From: Chloroflexota bacterium
GTDB taxonomy: Bacteria > Chloroflexota > Dehalococcoidia > Lucifugimonadales > Lucifugimonadaceae
Reading direction: 5' to 3'
Assembly: GCA_022564545.1 (NCBI GenBank)
Contig: JADFLG010000012.1
Span: 1 to 39,918, forward strand
DNA length: 39,918 nucleotides
Part shown: positions 1 to 7,511 of the stretch, in pieces
How the letters are laid out: each line of letters opens with the position of its first letter
Position numbering within the stretch: position 1 is the first letter of the stretch
Position numbers and translations under genes: made by a program
The notes under the pieces: generated by a model
What the model saw: the letters and a program-made list of their open reading frames with translations, nothing else
Told to the model about the DNA's origin: nothing
Database searches by the model: none

Positions 1-2
1 AT

Positions 3-212
3 GAGCAGTGCGGACGCATCCTGGAAGGTTCGGCCTGGTTTTATGTTGGCGACGACGAGAAGTTACTGGTTACCGGCGATCACTACGTCATTCCGGGCAA
101 TGTCCCGCACAGGGTCGTCGCGACCGAAAAAGGTTGCGTTGCCCTCGACATATGGTCGCCCATTCGCGAGGAATACATCAGCGACGACGTCGGGTTTTTC
201 GGGCGGGATTGA
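3..212 (+). CDS. Cupin-domain protein, C-terminal part (5' end outside window)
   Basis: An open frame enters from the left edge and stops with TGA at 210-212, leaving 69 residues. The translation reads like the second half of a small cupin barrel: a glycine turn (ILEGSAWFYVGDD), then GDHYVIPGNVPHRV, which matches cupin motif 2 (G-D-x-x-x-I-P-x-x-x-P-H) with its metal-ligand histidine. It ends with a short DIWSPIREEYI tail. Cupins of this size bind a metal and are often sensors or small enzymes; the substrate cannot be told from this fragment. No internal start codon is needed, since the gene begins outside the window. A repeat-rich gap follows the stop. The fold call is fairly secure and the function is unknown. 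Confidence 0.75.
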   Translation, partial: EQCGRILEGSAWFYVGDDEKLLVTGDHYVIPGNVPHRVVATEKGCVALDIWSPIREEYISDDVGFFGRD

Positions 213-474
213 GGGCTCGGTGCGGCGAAGTCGATTTTGGCGATTTGCGATTCGACCCACCCTCCAACTCCCTCCTGGCGAGCGAGGGAGGGAGGAACCC
301 GTGTCGTCCTGATTCAAGTTCAAATGACGCTGTCAAAGTTTCGCCCGTTGCGCCCACAAGTGGGCACCCGCCTCCGCTGCGGACGGGAAATCGAGGAGTG
401 GCTAGTTTTTTTGCCACTGAGGTCCCTCCGCAGGGGTCGGGAAGTCAAGTAATATCGCCGCGCCAAGAAGCAGG
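213..474. other. Non-coding gap with three different palindromic repeats
   Basis: No credible gene lies between the cupin stop and the sodN stop. The gap holds a CTCCCTC...GAGGGAG hairpin near 266-292, a degenerate copy of a CCTGAATCAAGTTCAGG-type palindrome at 308-328, and a GCCCAC-AA-GTGGGC hairpin at 352-365. The last is followed by ACCCGCCTCC, as in the longer intergenic element at 35.8 kb. The gap is a collecting point for short repeats and probably also carries transcription termination for the converging cupin and sodN genes. Confidence 0.6.
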
Positions 475-903
475 TTACTTCTTGGTTTCTGCGAAGGCCT
501 CGCCTATCTGTTCCAGTGCTGCTTTGAACTCCAGGGCCTTCGCCATGTCGACATTCTGTTTCACGTATGATGCGAGCTTGCAGGCCTCCCAAACTTTAGT
601 GTGCAGGTCGGGGTGTGCCGCGAGGTGCTCCGGCTTGAAGTAGTCGGTCCAGATGATCAGGATGTCGTGCTTGGCCTTTTCGGCGTGCTCTTCCTTGACC
701 TGGACGTATCGCACGAACGAGTTGTGGTCGGCGACGCTTGAGGGCGCACCCAGTCCCTCGATCAACTCGGTCATCCGGATGACTGTCTGGGCGGCCTGAA
801 TGGCGTCACGGGGGTCGTAGATGCCGCATGGGATGTCACAATGGGCGTGAACGACGCGGGTGGGGAGGACCCGACCGGCAAATTGAGTAATAGTTCGAAG
901 CAT
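475..903 (-). CDS. sodN: Nickel superoxide dismutase precursor (SodN)
   Basis: Disproportionates superoxide to oxygen and hydrogen peroxide with a nickel centre. The diagnostic nickel hook HCDIPCGIYDP is present: His21, Cys22 and Cys26 would be His1, Cys2 and Cys6 of the mature enzyme. The 20-residue leader ending in HA must be cleaved to free the His1 amino group. The 142-residue length is normal for a SodN precursor. The start is the ATG at 903, because AGGAGA lies about 6 nt upstream; a longer reading from 918 would put that ribosome site inside the gene. It diverges from sodX, which encodes the expected leader peptidase, with 148 bp between them including a dyad at 964-989. NiSOD is common in marine bacteria and actinomycetes and is often repressed through Fur-family Nur when nickel is scarce. 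Confidence 0.96.
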   Translation of the reverse strand: MLRTITQFAGRVLPTRVVHAHCDIPCGIYDPRDAIQAAQTVIRMTELIEGLGAPSSVADHNSFVRYVQVKEEHAEKAKHDILIIWTDYFKPEHLAAHPDLHTKVWEACKLASYVKQNVDMAKALEFKAALEQIGEAFAETKK

Positions 904-963
904 GTGCATTCTCCTCATTTTTGGGGTGTGCTCGCATGTTGGCAGCTCTGGCGGTATGAAAGC

Positions 964-989
964 AGGTTGCCACTGAATGTGGGCAACCT
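964..989. promoter_or_regulatory. Inverted repeat between sodN and sodX, possible Nur-type operator
   Basis: AGGTTGCC (964-971) and GGCAACCT (982-989) form a perfect 8-bp dyad with a 10-nt spacer. Its core TTGCCAC-N5-GTGGGCAA resembles the TTGC-N-GCAA layout of Nur/Fur-family boxes. It sits mid-way in the divergent promoter region, as an operator controlling both genes would. A weak TTGCCA/TATCTA promoter reading toward sodX would overlap it. A few T residues follow, so a terminator is conceivable, but the divergent context argues against that. The regulator is inferred, not shown. Confidence 0.4.
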
Positions 990-1051
990 TTTATCTACTG
1001 GCCACTGTCGATTAGCCCGACAAACTTACCACGAAGATTCGCGATCTACGG

Positions 1052-1486
1052 TTGAAATCCATAATTAACACGCTAATCGAGTGGTTGTCGTTCTATCCGT
1101 TCAAAGTAGCTGGCCGGAGCATGGAACCTGCGATTAGCGAGAACACATGGGTCGCGGTGTTCAAAGCCGGGTTCCGAAAGCGCGAGCCGCTGCGCTTTGA
1201 CGTTGTGCGGCTCGAAGATCCTCGTGAGCCGAATCACTGGATACTCAAACGCATTGTTGGGCTGCCCGGCGAAGCAGTTGCGCTAAAGGCCGGAGAGCTA
1301 TTCGTCAACGGAGAGCAGGTCACAGACCCGTACGCATACTGTCCAGATCCTCCAACCGATAACATTGAATGGTGGCCGCGGGACGACGAGTTTGTGGTGC
1401 TGGGTGACAACCGCACCCGGTCGACCGACAGCAGGAAATTCGGTCCTGTAAAACGGTCGAGTATTCGTGGTCGTGTACGGGGTTGA
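1052..1486 (+). CDS. sodX: S26-family signal peptidase, nickel-type SOD maturation protease (SodX)
   Basis: Predicted Ser/Lys peptidase that removes the SodN leader so the nickel hook can form. Motif GRSMEPAI carries the catalytic Ser23, and LKRIVGLPGE carries the general-base Lys66, both typical of S26/LexA-fold leader peptidases. The later VLGDNRTRSTDSRKFGPV box is the conserved GDN...SxDSR region of signal peptidase I. At 144 residues it is a short version with no clear transmembrane anchor; only an amphipathic stretch (residues 4-18) precedes the active site. The start is TTG at 1052, since no ATG or GTG lies upstream of the conserved domain; the ribosome site is weak. Its divergent position next to sodN is the classical sodN-sodX pairing and is the main reason for the specific name. 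Confidence 0.9.
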   Translation: MKSIINTLIEWLSFYPFKVAGRSMEPAISENTWVAVFKAGFRKREPLRFDVVRLEDPREPNHWILKRIVGLPGEAVALKAGELFVNGEQVTDPYAYCPDPPTDNIEWWPRDDEFVVLGDNRTRSTDSRKFGPVKRSSIRGRVRG

Positions 1487-1606
1487 CCTGGGCGTTAGTC
1501 ACCGGGCGGGCGAGGCGCACTTGGGCGACCACAGGAAGCTCCGTGGGGCACACCAGGGCCGGGCCGGTCGGCCTGCAGCATCCCATCTGCACAGAGTCCC
1601 GTTTAC

Positions 1607-2932
1607 TCAGCGTGCCGGTCGTCCCTTCTGCACAGCATCGAGAATTCTTTTCGCCCCTTTTGTCAGGTCCTCGATAACGGGCAACTGGAAGTTTGAATTG
1701 GGATTCCTGGACGAGTCGACTTCGTTTGCCATTACCACGATTATTATTCCCGGGCCTGAACCCGATTCGGGCCAGTACGTAAACTGCGCCGAGAACGGGT
1801 AGAGGAATCCAAACTGGCCGACCACCTGTTTTCCATTTTCTGTCCAGACGAACACTCCAGCCCCGGAATCGACACGTACCGGGCCTGATTCCTGTGCCGG
1901 ATGATCGGCAATTCGAAGCATTTCCTGTGCGACCCCTTCCAGTTCTGGGAACTCTGGAAATTCCTGCGGCTCGAAGATGGCCTGCACAAGTCTGGTTATG
2001 TCACGGGGAGTCGACACCAGTGCGCCCGACGCCCATTCTGCGCTTATGACCGAGATCGCGGGCGTTTGCGGCACGTGACCATCGACTGCCGTCGGGGCGT
2101 TTGTGCCCGGTCCTGCGTACTCGTAACCCAGCGGTGTGCTGCCCGGTATGTTTTCCCGGCCCGCAAGATATGTGTTGTCCAGGCCCAACGGCTCAAAGAA
2201 GCTGTCCCGAAGTTCCGCTTCAAGTGGTTGCCCGGTGACCATTTCGATAACGCGCCCGAGAATTAAAAAATTCGTCTTCGAATATCCATACTGGGTCCCG
2301 GGCGAAAAATACGAACCACCGGATGCAGCAGCGGCCACGGCGATTACATCATCGGGCGACTGCGCGAGGTTTGGTTCCTGTTCGTAGAGGACGTCGAGGA
2401 AATCTTCGGTGTAGAACACCGGGATTCCGCTGGTGTGTTCGAGCAGGTTTCGGACGGTGATCCGACTGGCCTGCTCGATCTCCGGGAACCACTCCGCGAT
2501 TGGCGAATCAAGAGTTAGCGCGCCTTGCCGGGCAAGTTGAATCACCAGGGCGGCAACCAGTGTGTGGGTCAGGTCTCCAGCGAACATCGGTCGATCGACG
2601 GTCAGGATTTCATCGGGAAACCGATCGGGATCGATCGACCGCTTCGCAACCCCGCTCGCCAGGTCGAGTTGCCCGGTCGCGGCAGAAAAGACCGACATGG
2701 ATGCGCCGGTTATCCGTTCGTTTTCCCGCCACGAATCGAGGGCGACCTGCAAATCGTTCAGTGTTGCCGCGATCTCAGCTTTCGAGGCGACGTTTTCGCG
2801 GCTGCTGTCACTGCTGCCGCCACCGCTGCCAAAAGAGCAAGCCGTGAACACAGATGCAACCAGTGCGAATATCGGCAGCACAACGATTGCCGCAAAGATC
2901 GGGTTCTTGGTTATTTGGGCTACGCGAATCAT
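1607..2932 (-). CDS. Lipoprotein with beta-lactamase/DD-peptidase (class C) fold, catalytic motifs degraded
   Basis: A 441-residue protein of the serine hydrolase family that includes class C beta-lactamases and alkaline D-peptidases. The ATG at 2932 is preferred over an upstream start at 3016 because it gives a proper lipoprotein signal: positive N-terminus, hydrophobic core and lipobox VFTAC with Cys32. A Ser/Gly/Asp-rich linker follows. Family landmarks are recognisable: TGASMSVF, LARQGALTLDSP, ITVRNLLEHTSGIP, YGYSKTNFLILGRVIE. However, the nucleophile motif SxxK reads D120-L-T-H123, the YxN motif reads Y217-S-K, and the HxG region reads VVGQFG. All three catalytic motifs are altered, so it is probably a non-catalytic, surface-anchored binding protein. 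It follows hemB after a 289-bp gap with nothing recognisable in it, so it may have its own promoter. Confidence 0.82.
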   Translation of the reverse strand: MIRVAQITKNPIFAAIVVLPIFALVASVFTACSFGSGGGSSDSSRENVASKAEIAATLNDLQVALDSWRENERITGASMSVFSAATGQLDLASGVAKRSIDPDRFPDEILTVDRPMFAGDLTHTLVAALVIQLARQGALTLDSPIAEWFPEIEQASRITVRNLLEHTSGIPVFYTEDFLDVLYEQEPNLAQSPDDVIAVAAAASGGSYFSPGTQYGYSKTNFLILGRVIEMVTGQPLEAELRDSFFEPLGLDNTYLAGRENIPGSTPLGYEYAGPGTNAPTAVDGHVPQTPAISVISAEWASGALVSTPRDITRLVQAIFEPQEFPEFPELEGVAQEMLRIADHPAQESGPVRVDSGAGVFVWTENGKQVVGQFGFLYPFSAQFTYWPESGSGPGIIIVVMANEVDSSRNPNSNFQLPVIEDLTKGAKRILDAVQKGRPAR

Positions 2933-3221
2933 GCTCCCGAAACCATACAGCCCCGCGGAAAGCGAATTTTTGTCTTGACTGAAATTTGGCCGGGACTGTT
3001 CACTTGATTCCAGCACAGATCACGAGTCCGTGGACGTGAGCGTTTATCACCGGCTCCGCACTTCAAAATGGCAATTGGCAAAGGGCATTTCTACCGTCAA
3101 CGCTGCGCCAACCACGCTGCCGCGCGCCAGAAAAACACCCTCAGGGCCAGCCGACCACACGGCGGCATCAACGGGGCAGTACCCGCCGCAAGACTGTAAA
3201 CAACGTCCGTGGGAGGTACGA

Positions 3222-4202
3222 CTAGCCCTTCGCCAGCAGCCCTGCCGCTTCGATGGCGCTGTAGGTGATGATCAGACTGGCCCCGGCTCGCTTGATGGAG
3301 GTGAGGACTTCCAGTGTTGCGCGCTCACGATCGAGCCAGCCCGCGTTGCCCGCGGCTGCGATCATCGAGTACTCGCCGCTTACGTTGTAGGCAACAATTG
3401 GCGTGTCGAACCGCATTGACGCCTCTTTGACTACGTCGAGATACGCGAGGGCCGGTTTGACCATGATCAGGTCGGCGCCCTCATCAATGTCTGCCTCGAT
3501 CTCCCGCATGGCTTCCCGGCTCTGGGTCGGGGCCATCTGGTAGTCGCGCCTGTCGCCGAACTGCGGTGTCGAACCGGCAGCTATACGGAACGGTCCGTAG
3601 AACACCGAGGCGTACTTCGCGGAGTAGCCCATAATCGGGGTATTTGTGAACCCGTTGTCGTTCAGAGCAGCACGTATGGCAGCGACCTGTCCGTCCATCA
3701 TTGCCGAGGGTGCCACCATGTCGGCACCGGCCCTTGCGTGTGACACTGCGGTTTCGGCAAGCAGGGGCAGGGTGGCGTCGTTATCTACGACGTTGCCCGT
3801 GACGATTCCGCAGTGACCGTGATCGGTGTATTCGCACAGGCAGACGTCGGTGATTACATACGTTTCTGGGGACGCTTTTTTGATCGCGGCTGCTGCCTGT
3901 TGGACCGCCTCTTCAGGAGAACTGGACCTTGACCCTGTTGCGTCCTTTTCGTCGGGAATGCCAAAGAGCAGGACCGATTTGATGCCAGCATCGAACGCTT
4001 TCTGAGCTTCTTCGACCGCGACATCGACCGACATCTGGTCGATGCCAGGCATTGGTTCGATCGGAGTACGGACTCCCGTGCCGTTCACGACGAACATCGG
4101 GTAGATGAAGTCAGAGGCCGACAGACGAGTTTCGGAGAGCATTTCGCGCAGCGTGGAGTTGCGACGAAGTCGTCTGAGGCGGGAAAACTGGTCGCTGGTC
4201 AT
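3222..4202 (-). CDS. hemB: Porphobilinogen synthase (delta-aminolevulinate dehydratase)
   Basis: Condenses two 5-aminolevulinate molecules to porphobilinogen, the first common step of tetrapyrrole synthesis. The 326-residue length is typical. The zinc-binding site DVCLCEYTDHGHCG supplies Cys121, Cys123 and Cys131, marking the zinc-dependent bacterial type. The two active-site lysines are in GYSAKYASVFYGPFR (Lys196) and MVKPALAYLD (Lys249, the Schiff base). The gene starts with ATG only 7 bp after the stop of the cobA-hemD fusion and is the last tetrapyrrole gene of a minus-strand run that includes hemC and the siroheme genes. It is therefore probably co-transcribed and supplies the same siroheme/heme pathway. 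Confidence 0.97.
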   Translation of the reverse strand: MTSDQFSRLRRLRRNSTLREMLSETRLSASDFIYPMFVVNGTGVRTPIEPMPGIDQMSVDVAVEEAQKAFDAGIKSVLLFGIPDEKDATGSRSSSPEEAVQQAAAAIKKASPETYVITDVCLCEYTDHGHCGIVTGNVVDNDATLPLLAETAVSHARAGADMVAPSAMMDGQVAAIRAALNDNGFTNTPIMGYSAKYASVFYGPFRIAAGSTPQFGDRRDYQMAPTQSREAMREIEADIDEGADLIMVKPALAYLDVVKEASMRFDTPIVAYNVSGEYSMIAAAGNAGWLDRERATLEVLTSIKRAGASLIITYSAIEAAGLLAKG

Positions 4203-4209
4203 GTGCTTA

Positions 4210-5751
4210 TTATGACCCGGCGGCGAGCAGGGTTATGGCGGTGACCAGGCCATCTATCGATTGCTCTCTGGCCCGGACATCGACATTCACTCCGAGCTCG
4301 ATAGCGGTTTCGGCAGTGACCGGGCCGATTATTATGGTTTTACTGGTGTTGATGAGATCGGGGCTGCCATCAAGCAGACCGACGAGGTTTCGGACCGTTG
4401 AAGAACTGGTGAAAGTGGTGAAATCGATGCCCTGTTCGTAGGCGTCACGGGCCAGGTCGCCGGTGTCACCGGGTGTTTCCGTCGAGTAGGCGATCACCTC
4501 ATCGACCTGCGAACCCAGTTCTCTCAAGCCTGTCGCCAGGGTCTCGCCACCAATGTCGGAACGTGGGAACAAAACATGGTCAGGGACGATGCCGTCTCGC
4601 CTGACCAGGTCGACCATAGCGCTGGCAATGTACTGGTCGGGCATGGCATCTGCCGTTATGCCAATAGCCGAAAGCGCCCTGGCGGTGGATGGTCCGACGA
4701 CGCCAAATTTGAGGTGTGCAAATGCCCTGGAGTCGATGCCGGTAGCCCGCATTCGGTCGGTCACGCCGCGGACGGCGTTCGAGCTGGTCAGCATCATCCA
4801 GTCGTAGCGTGAAATGTTGCGCAGCGCTTCGTCAAGCGGTGACGGGTCGCGCACCGGCACGATCTTGATAGCCGGGTATTCGAGCACCTCGGCACCGAGT
4901 TCCTCAAGCTTCTTGACCAACTGGCTGGCCTGGGAGCGCGCCCGTGTGACGAGCACCCGCTTGCCGAACAGCGGCCGGTTATCGAACCAGGCCATCGCGT
5001 CTCGCAGCCCTGCCACTTCGCCGATGACGAGGGCGACCGGTGCGCCGATTCCAGCTTCAACGCCCCTGGAAACGATTTCGCTAACAGGCCCCGTGACGGT
5101 CCGCTGTTTTGCCGTCGTTCCCCATTGAACGAGCGCCGCGGGCCGGTCGTCTGGAACGCCCCGCGAAACAAGGGCGTCGACAATATCGTTCATCCCCTGC
5201 CAGCCCATAACGAATACCAGGGTTCCCGAAAGGCCTGCCAGCGCGTCCCAGTTGATGGTCGAATCGGGTTTGTTCGGGTCTTCGCTGCCGGTAACGACCG
5301 TCAGTGAGGTCGCCATTCCCCTCTGGGTTACCGGAATGCCTGCGTAGGCAGGGGCGGCGATCACGGATGAAACGCCGGGAACGACTTCCCACTCGATGCC
5401 GGCCGCTGCCAGTTCCAGGGCTTCTTCCCCGCCCCTTCCGAAGACGAACGGGTCCCCGCCTTTGAGCCGGCACACCGTCTTCCCACGCAGGCTCAGTTCA
5501 ATGAGCAGGTCGTTGATCTCGGACTGGGTCATGCGGTGGTCGTCACGGCCTTTGCCCGCGTCATACATTTCGGCGTCGGGCCGGGCTTCAGCCAGCAGGC
5601 GCGGCGGGGCAAGGCGGTCGTACACGACAGCGTCGGCGGAGCGCAGGCGTTCGAGCCCTTTGACGGTGATCAGCCCGGGATCACCGGGGCCTGCACCGAC
5701 CAGAAAAACCTTACCCTGGGCGGTCTCCGGGTGGGGCTTGCGTTCTGGCAT
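4210..5751 (-). CDS. cobA-hemD: Fused uroporphyrinogen-III C-methyltransferase / uroporphyrinogen-III synthase
   Basis: A two-domain protein of 513 residues. Residues 14-250 are the SAM-dependent methyltransferase (CobA/SUMT) that makes precorrin-2: GKVFLVGAGPGDPGLITVKG at the N-terminus, then CRLKGGDPFVFGRGGEE and VPGVSSVIAAPAYAGIPVTQRG, which bind SAM and substrate. Residues 264-510 are HemD, beginning KRVLVTRARSQASQLVKKL and with the weakly conserved TFTSSSTVRNL near the end; it closes and inverts ring D to give uroporphyrinogen III. The fusion links two successive steps and is known in several Gram-positive and Chloroflexota lineages. It starts 3 bp after hemC ends and is followed 7 bp later by hemB, so one polycistronic message is very likely. 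Confidence 0.96.
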   Translation of the reverse strand: MPERKPHPETAQGKVFLVGAGPGDPGLITVKGLERLRSADAVVYDRLAPPRLLAEARPDAEMYDAGKGRDDHRMTQSEINDLLIELSLRGKTVCRLKGGDPFVFGRGGEEALELAAAGIEWEVVPGVSSVIAAPAYAGIPVTQRGMATSLTVVTGSEDPNKPDSTINWDALAGLSGTLVFVMGWQGMNDIVDALVSRGVPDDRPAALVQWGTTAKQRTVTGPVSEIVSRGVEAGIGAPVALVIGEVAGLRDAMAWFDNRPLFGKRVLVTRARSQASQLVKKLEELGAEVLEYPAIKIVPVRDPSPLDEALRNISRYDWMMLTSSNAVRGVTDRMRATGIDSRAFAHLKFGVVGPSTARALSAIGITADAMPDQYIASAMVDLVRRDGIVPDHVLFPRSDIGGETLATGLRELGSQVDEVIAYSTETPGDTGDLARDAYEQGIDFTTFTSSSTVRNLVGLLDGSPDLINTSKTIIIGPVTAETAIELGVNVDVRAREQSIDGLVTAITLLAAGS

Positions 5752-5754
5752 CGG

Positions 5755-6714
5755 CTATTCCGGTCCTCCAGATACGAGCTGCCTTGCGCCCTGTCGTACG
5801 AACGATTCACCAAGCCTGGCGCCCAGTTCCGCCGCGTCGGATGCATCGCCGTTCGAACGTTCCCGAATCATTTGCTGACCGTCGATTGACGAGGCAAACG
5901 CCGATATTTCGATCTGGTGTCCGGTTACTCTGGCGTGCGCCGAGACCGAAGATGAACAGCCGCCGCCAACGGCTTGCAGAAAGGCGCGTTCGGCGGTTAC
6001 GGCAAGTCGCGTGTCCCGATCATCCAGTTTCTCAGCCAGCCCAATTACCTGCGTGTCTTGAGCACGTGTTTCGATTGCAAGCGCACCCTGGCCCACGGCT
6101 GCCACAAATTCCATGCATGGCAGGTGCTGGGTGATCCGGTCTTGAAGTCCGAGCCGGTTGAGGCCCGCGGTCGCCAGGATTACGGCATCGGGCCCGCCGC
6201 TGTCGTCGAGTTGTGCAAGCCGGGTGGGCACGTTTCCACGTTGTGGCTCGACAATGAGATCCGGTCGCATTCCCATCACCAGAGCCTTGCGGCGTGCACT
6301 GCCGGTTGCCACACGTGAGCCCGCGGGCAGCGATTCGAGTGATGCGCCGTCGCGGCTCACCAGGGCGTCACGGGGGTCTTCCCGAGGTAGTACGGCGGCC
6401 AGGGCGAAATCACCTGGCAGCGATGACGGCATGTCCTTAAGGCTGTGCACGGCGAGGTCGATCCGTTCGTCCAGGAGAGCTGATTCGAGTTTCTTGACGA
6501 ACACCCCGACGCCGAGCGATGCGATGTCCAGCCTGCGGTCCATGTCGCCTGTGGACTTGATAACGACCACTTCAAATACGATGCCGGGATTCGCTTCCTT
6601 CAGCGCGTTTATCACAAGCCGTGTTTGAATCAGGGCAAGTTTGCTCCCACGCGTCCCTATTTTTATTTTGGCCCGAATGCCAGGGCCATCGGTTCGGACA
6701 ACGGGACTGGTCAT
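5755..6714 (-). CDS. hemC: Hydroxymethylbilane synthase (porphobilinogen deaminase)
   Basis: Polymerises four porphobilinogens to hydroxymethylbilane, the substrate of HemD encoded immediately downstream. The 319-residue protein shows the classic N-terminus IKIGTRGSKLALIQT, the catalytic aspartate in VHSLKDMP (Asp94), and ATGSARRKALV with the arginines that bind the growing chain. The cofactor-attachment loop reads AVGGGCSSSVSAHA, with Cys253 as the dipyrromethane anchor; the residues after the cysteine differ from the usual GGCQVPIG but the cysteine is kept. The gap to the precorrin-2 dehydrogenase gene upstream is 73 bp. The substrate channel hemC to cobA-hemD to methylation is encoded in order. 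Confidence 0.97.
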   Translation of the reverse strand: MTSPVVRTDGPGIRAKIKIGTRGSKLALIQTRLVINALKEANPGIVFEVVVIKSTGDMDRRLDIASLGVGVFVKKLESALLDERIDLAVHSLKDMPSSLPGDFALAAVLPREDPRDALVSRDGASLESLPAGSRVATGSARRKALVMGMRPDLIVEPQRGNVPTRLAQLDDSGGPDAVILATAGLNRLGLQDRITQHLPCMEFVAAVGQGALAIETRAQDTQVIGLAEKLDDRDTRLAVTAERAFLQAVGGGCSSSVSAHARVTGHQIEISAFASSIDGQQMIRERSNGDASDAAELGARLGESFVRQGARQLVSGGPE

Positions 6715-6787
6715 TGCAATTGTTGGTCCCCGGGGGTTCTACGAGGGCGCCTGGGAGGGCGCCAGGCGACATTATGACTGCGGGCCG

Positions 6788-7456
6788 TTACGCCCTGTTC
6801 GCGGCGTCGTGTGTTTCGAGTGCCTCGATAAGCATAGCGCGGGCCCTGCCGGTATCACCGCCCTCGAAGACGTCCAGCATTTTGTCGGTGATTGATTGCG
6901 CCCACTGGTCCGGGGTCACCTTGAGTTGTCGCGACCTCTGTTCAACCCGGGCGCCGGCAAGCATCGGTCCCATGTCGGCCCACCGCAGGCACTGGCAATA
7001 GTCGTGATCGCTCATGCGCTCTCGCAGCCTCCGGGCCAGGGCGGGGCTGGTACCGGCAGTTGAAACTGCAACGGTCACGTCGTTCCGCTGGATCAGCGAC
7101 GGTGCGATCCACGTGCACAGTGGGGTAACGTCCATGACGTTGAGCAGGATGTTCCGCTTTTTGGCCTCTTTAGAAATCGCCTCGTTAGTCTCTTGCGACG
7201 CGGTATCAGCGACAATTACGACCCAGCCGCCGGCGAGGTCGCCCGGCTGGTATTTGCGGTCTACCCATTCGATTTTGCCGCTGTCTGCCAGTTTGCGAAG
7301 AGCGTCGGATATTTCGGCGTCCGGGCTGAACAGTTTTACGTTTGCACCGCATTCGAGCAGGTATTTCACCTTGCGTTCGCCCTCGTGCGCGTCGCCTCCG
7401 AATACGATTCCGAGACGGGCTTTCACATCGAGGTAAATACCGTAATAGCGCGGCAC
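6788..7456 (-). CDS. Precorrin-2 dehydrogenase / sirohydrochlorin ferrochelatase-type protein (CysG-N/Met8p family)
   Basis: Oxidises precorrin-2 to sirohydrochlorin with NAD and may also insert iron to give siroheme. The start is GTG at 7456: GGAG lies 6 nt upstream and the protein then opens with PRYYGIYLDVKARLGIV, typical of the family. A longer reading from 7714 would add a Ser/Lys-rich stretch overlapping the next gene. The 222 residues include a nucleotide-binding segment GIVFGGDAHEGERKVKYLL, a divergent version of the usual GGGxVAxRK. NVMDVTPLCTWIAPSL carries the conserved aspartate, and VAVSTAGTSPALARRLRERM binds substrate. It lies between the siroheme decarboxylase gene (55 bp upstream) and hemC, which supports a siroheme role. 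Confidence 0.92.
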   Translation of the reverse strand: MPRYYGIYLDVKARLGIVFGGDAHEGERKVKYLLECGANVKLFSPDAEISDALRKLADSGKIEWVDRKYQPGDLAGGWVVIVADTASQETNEAISKEAKKRNILLNVMDVTPLCTWIAPSLIQRNDVTVAVSTAGTSPALARRLRERMSDHDYCQCLRWADMGPMLAGARVEQRSRQLKVTPDQWAQSITDKMLDVFEGGDTGRARAMLIEALETHDAANRA

Positions 7457-7511
7457 AGGATTCTCCGTTTCAGGATTGGGCGGTCTGGCTTGCTTGCTCG
7501 GGGAGCTTCGG

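Noticed and set aside
8-643. A 211-residue plus-strand frame from the left edge
   Set aside because: It runs through the cupin tail in another frame, the repeat gap and the antisense of sodN, and has no coherent protein features.
982-995. Dyad plus T-run read as an intrinsic terminator between sodN and sodX
   Set aside because: The genes diverge there, so no transcript should need to end at this point; an operator is the simpler reading.
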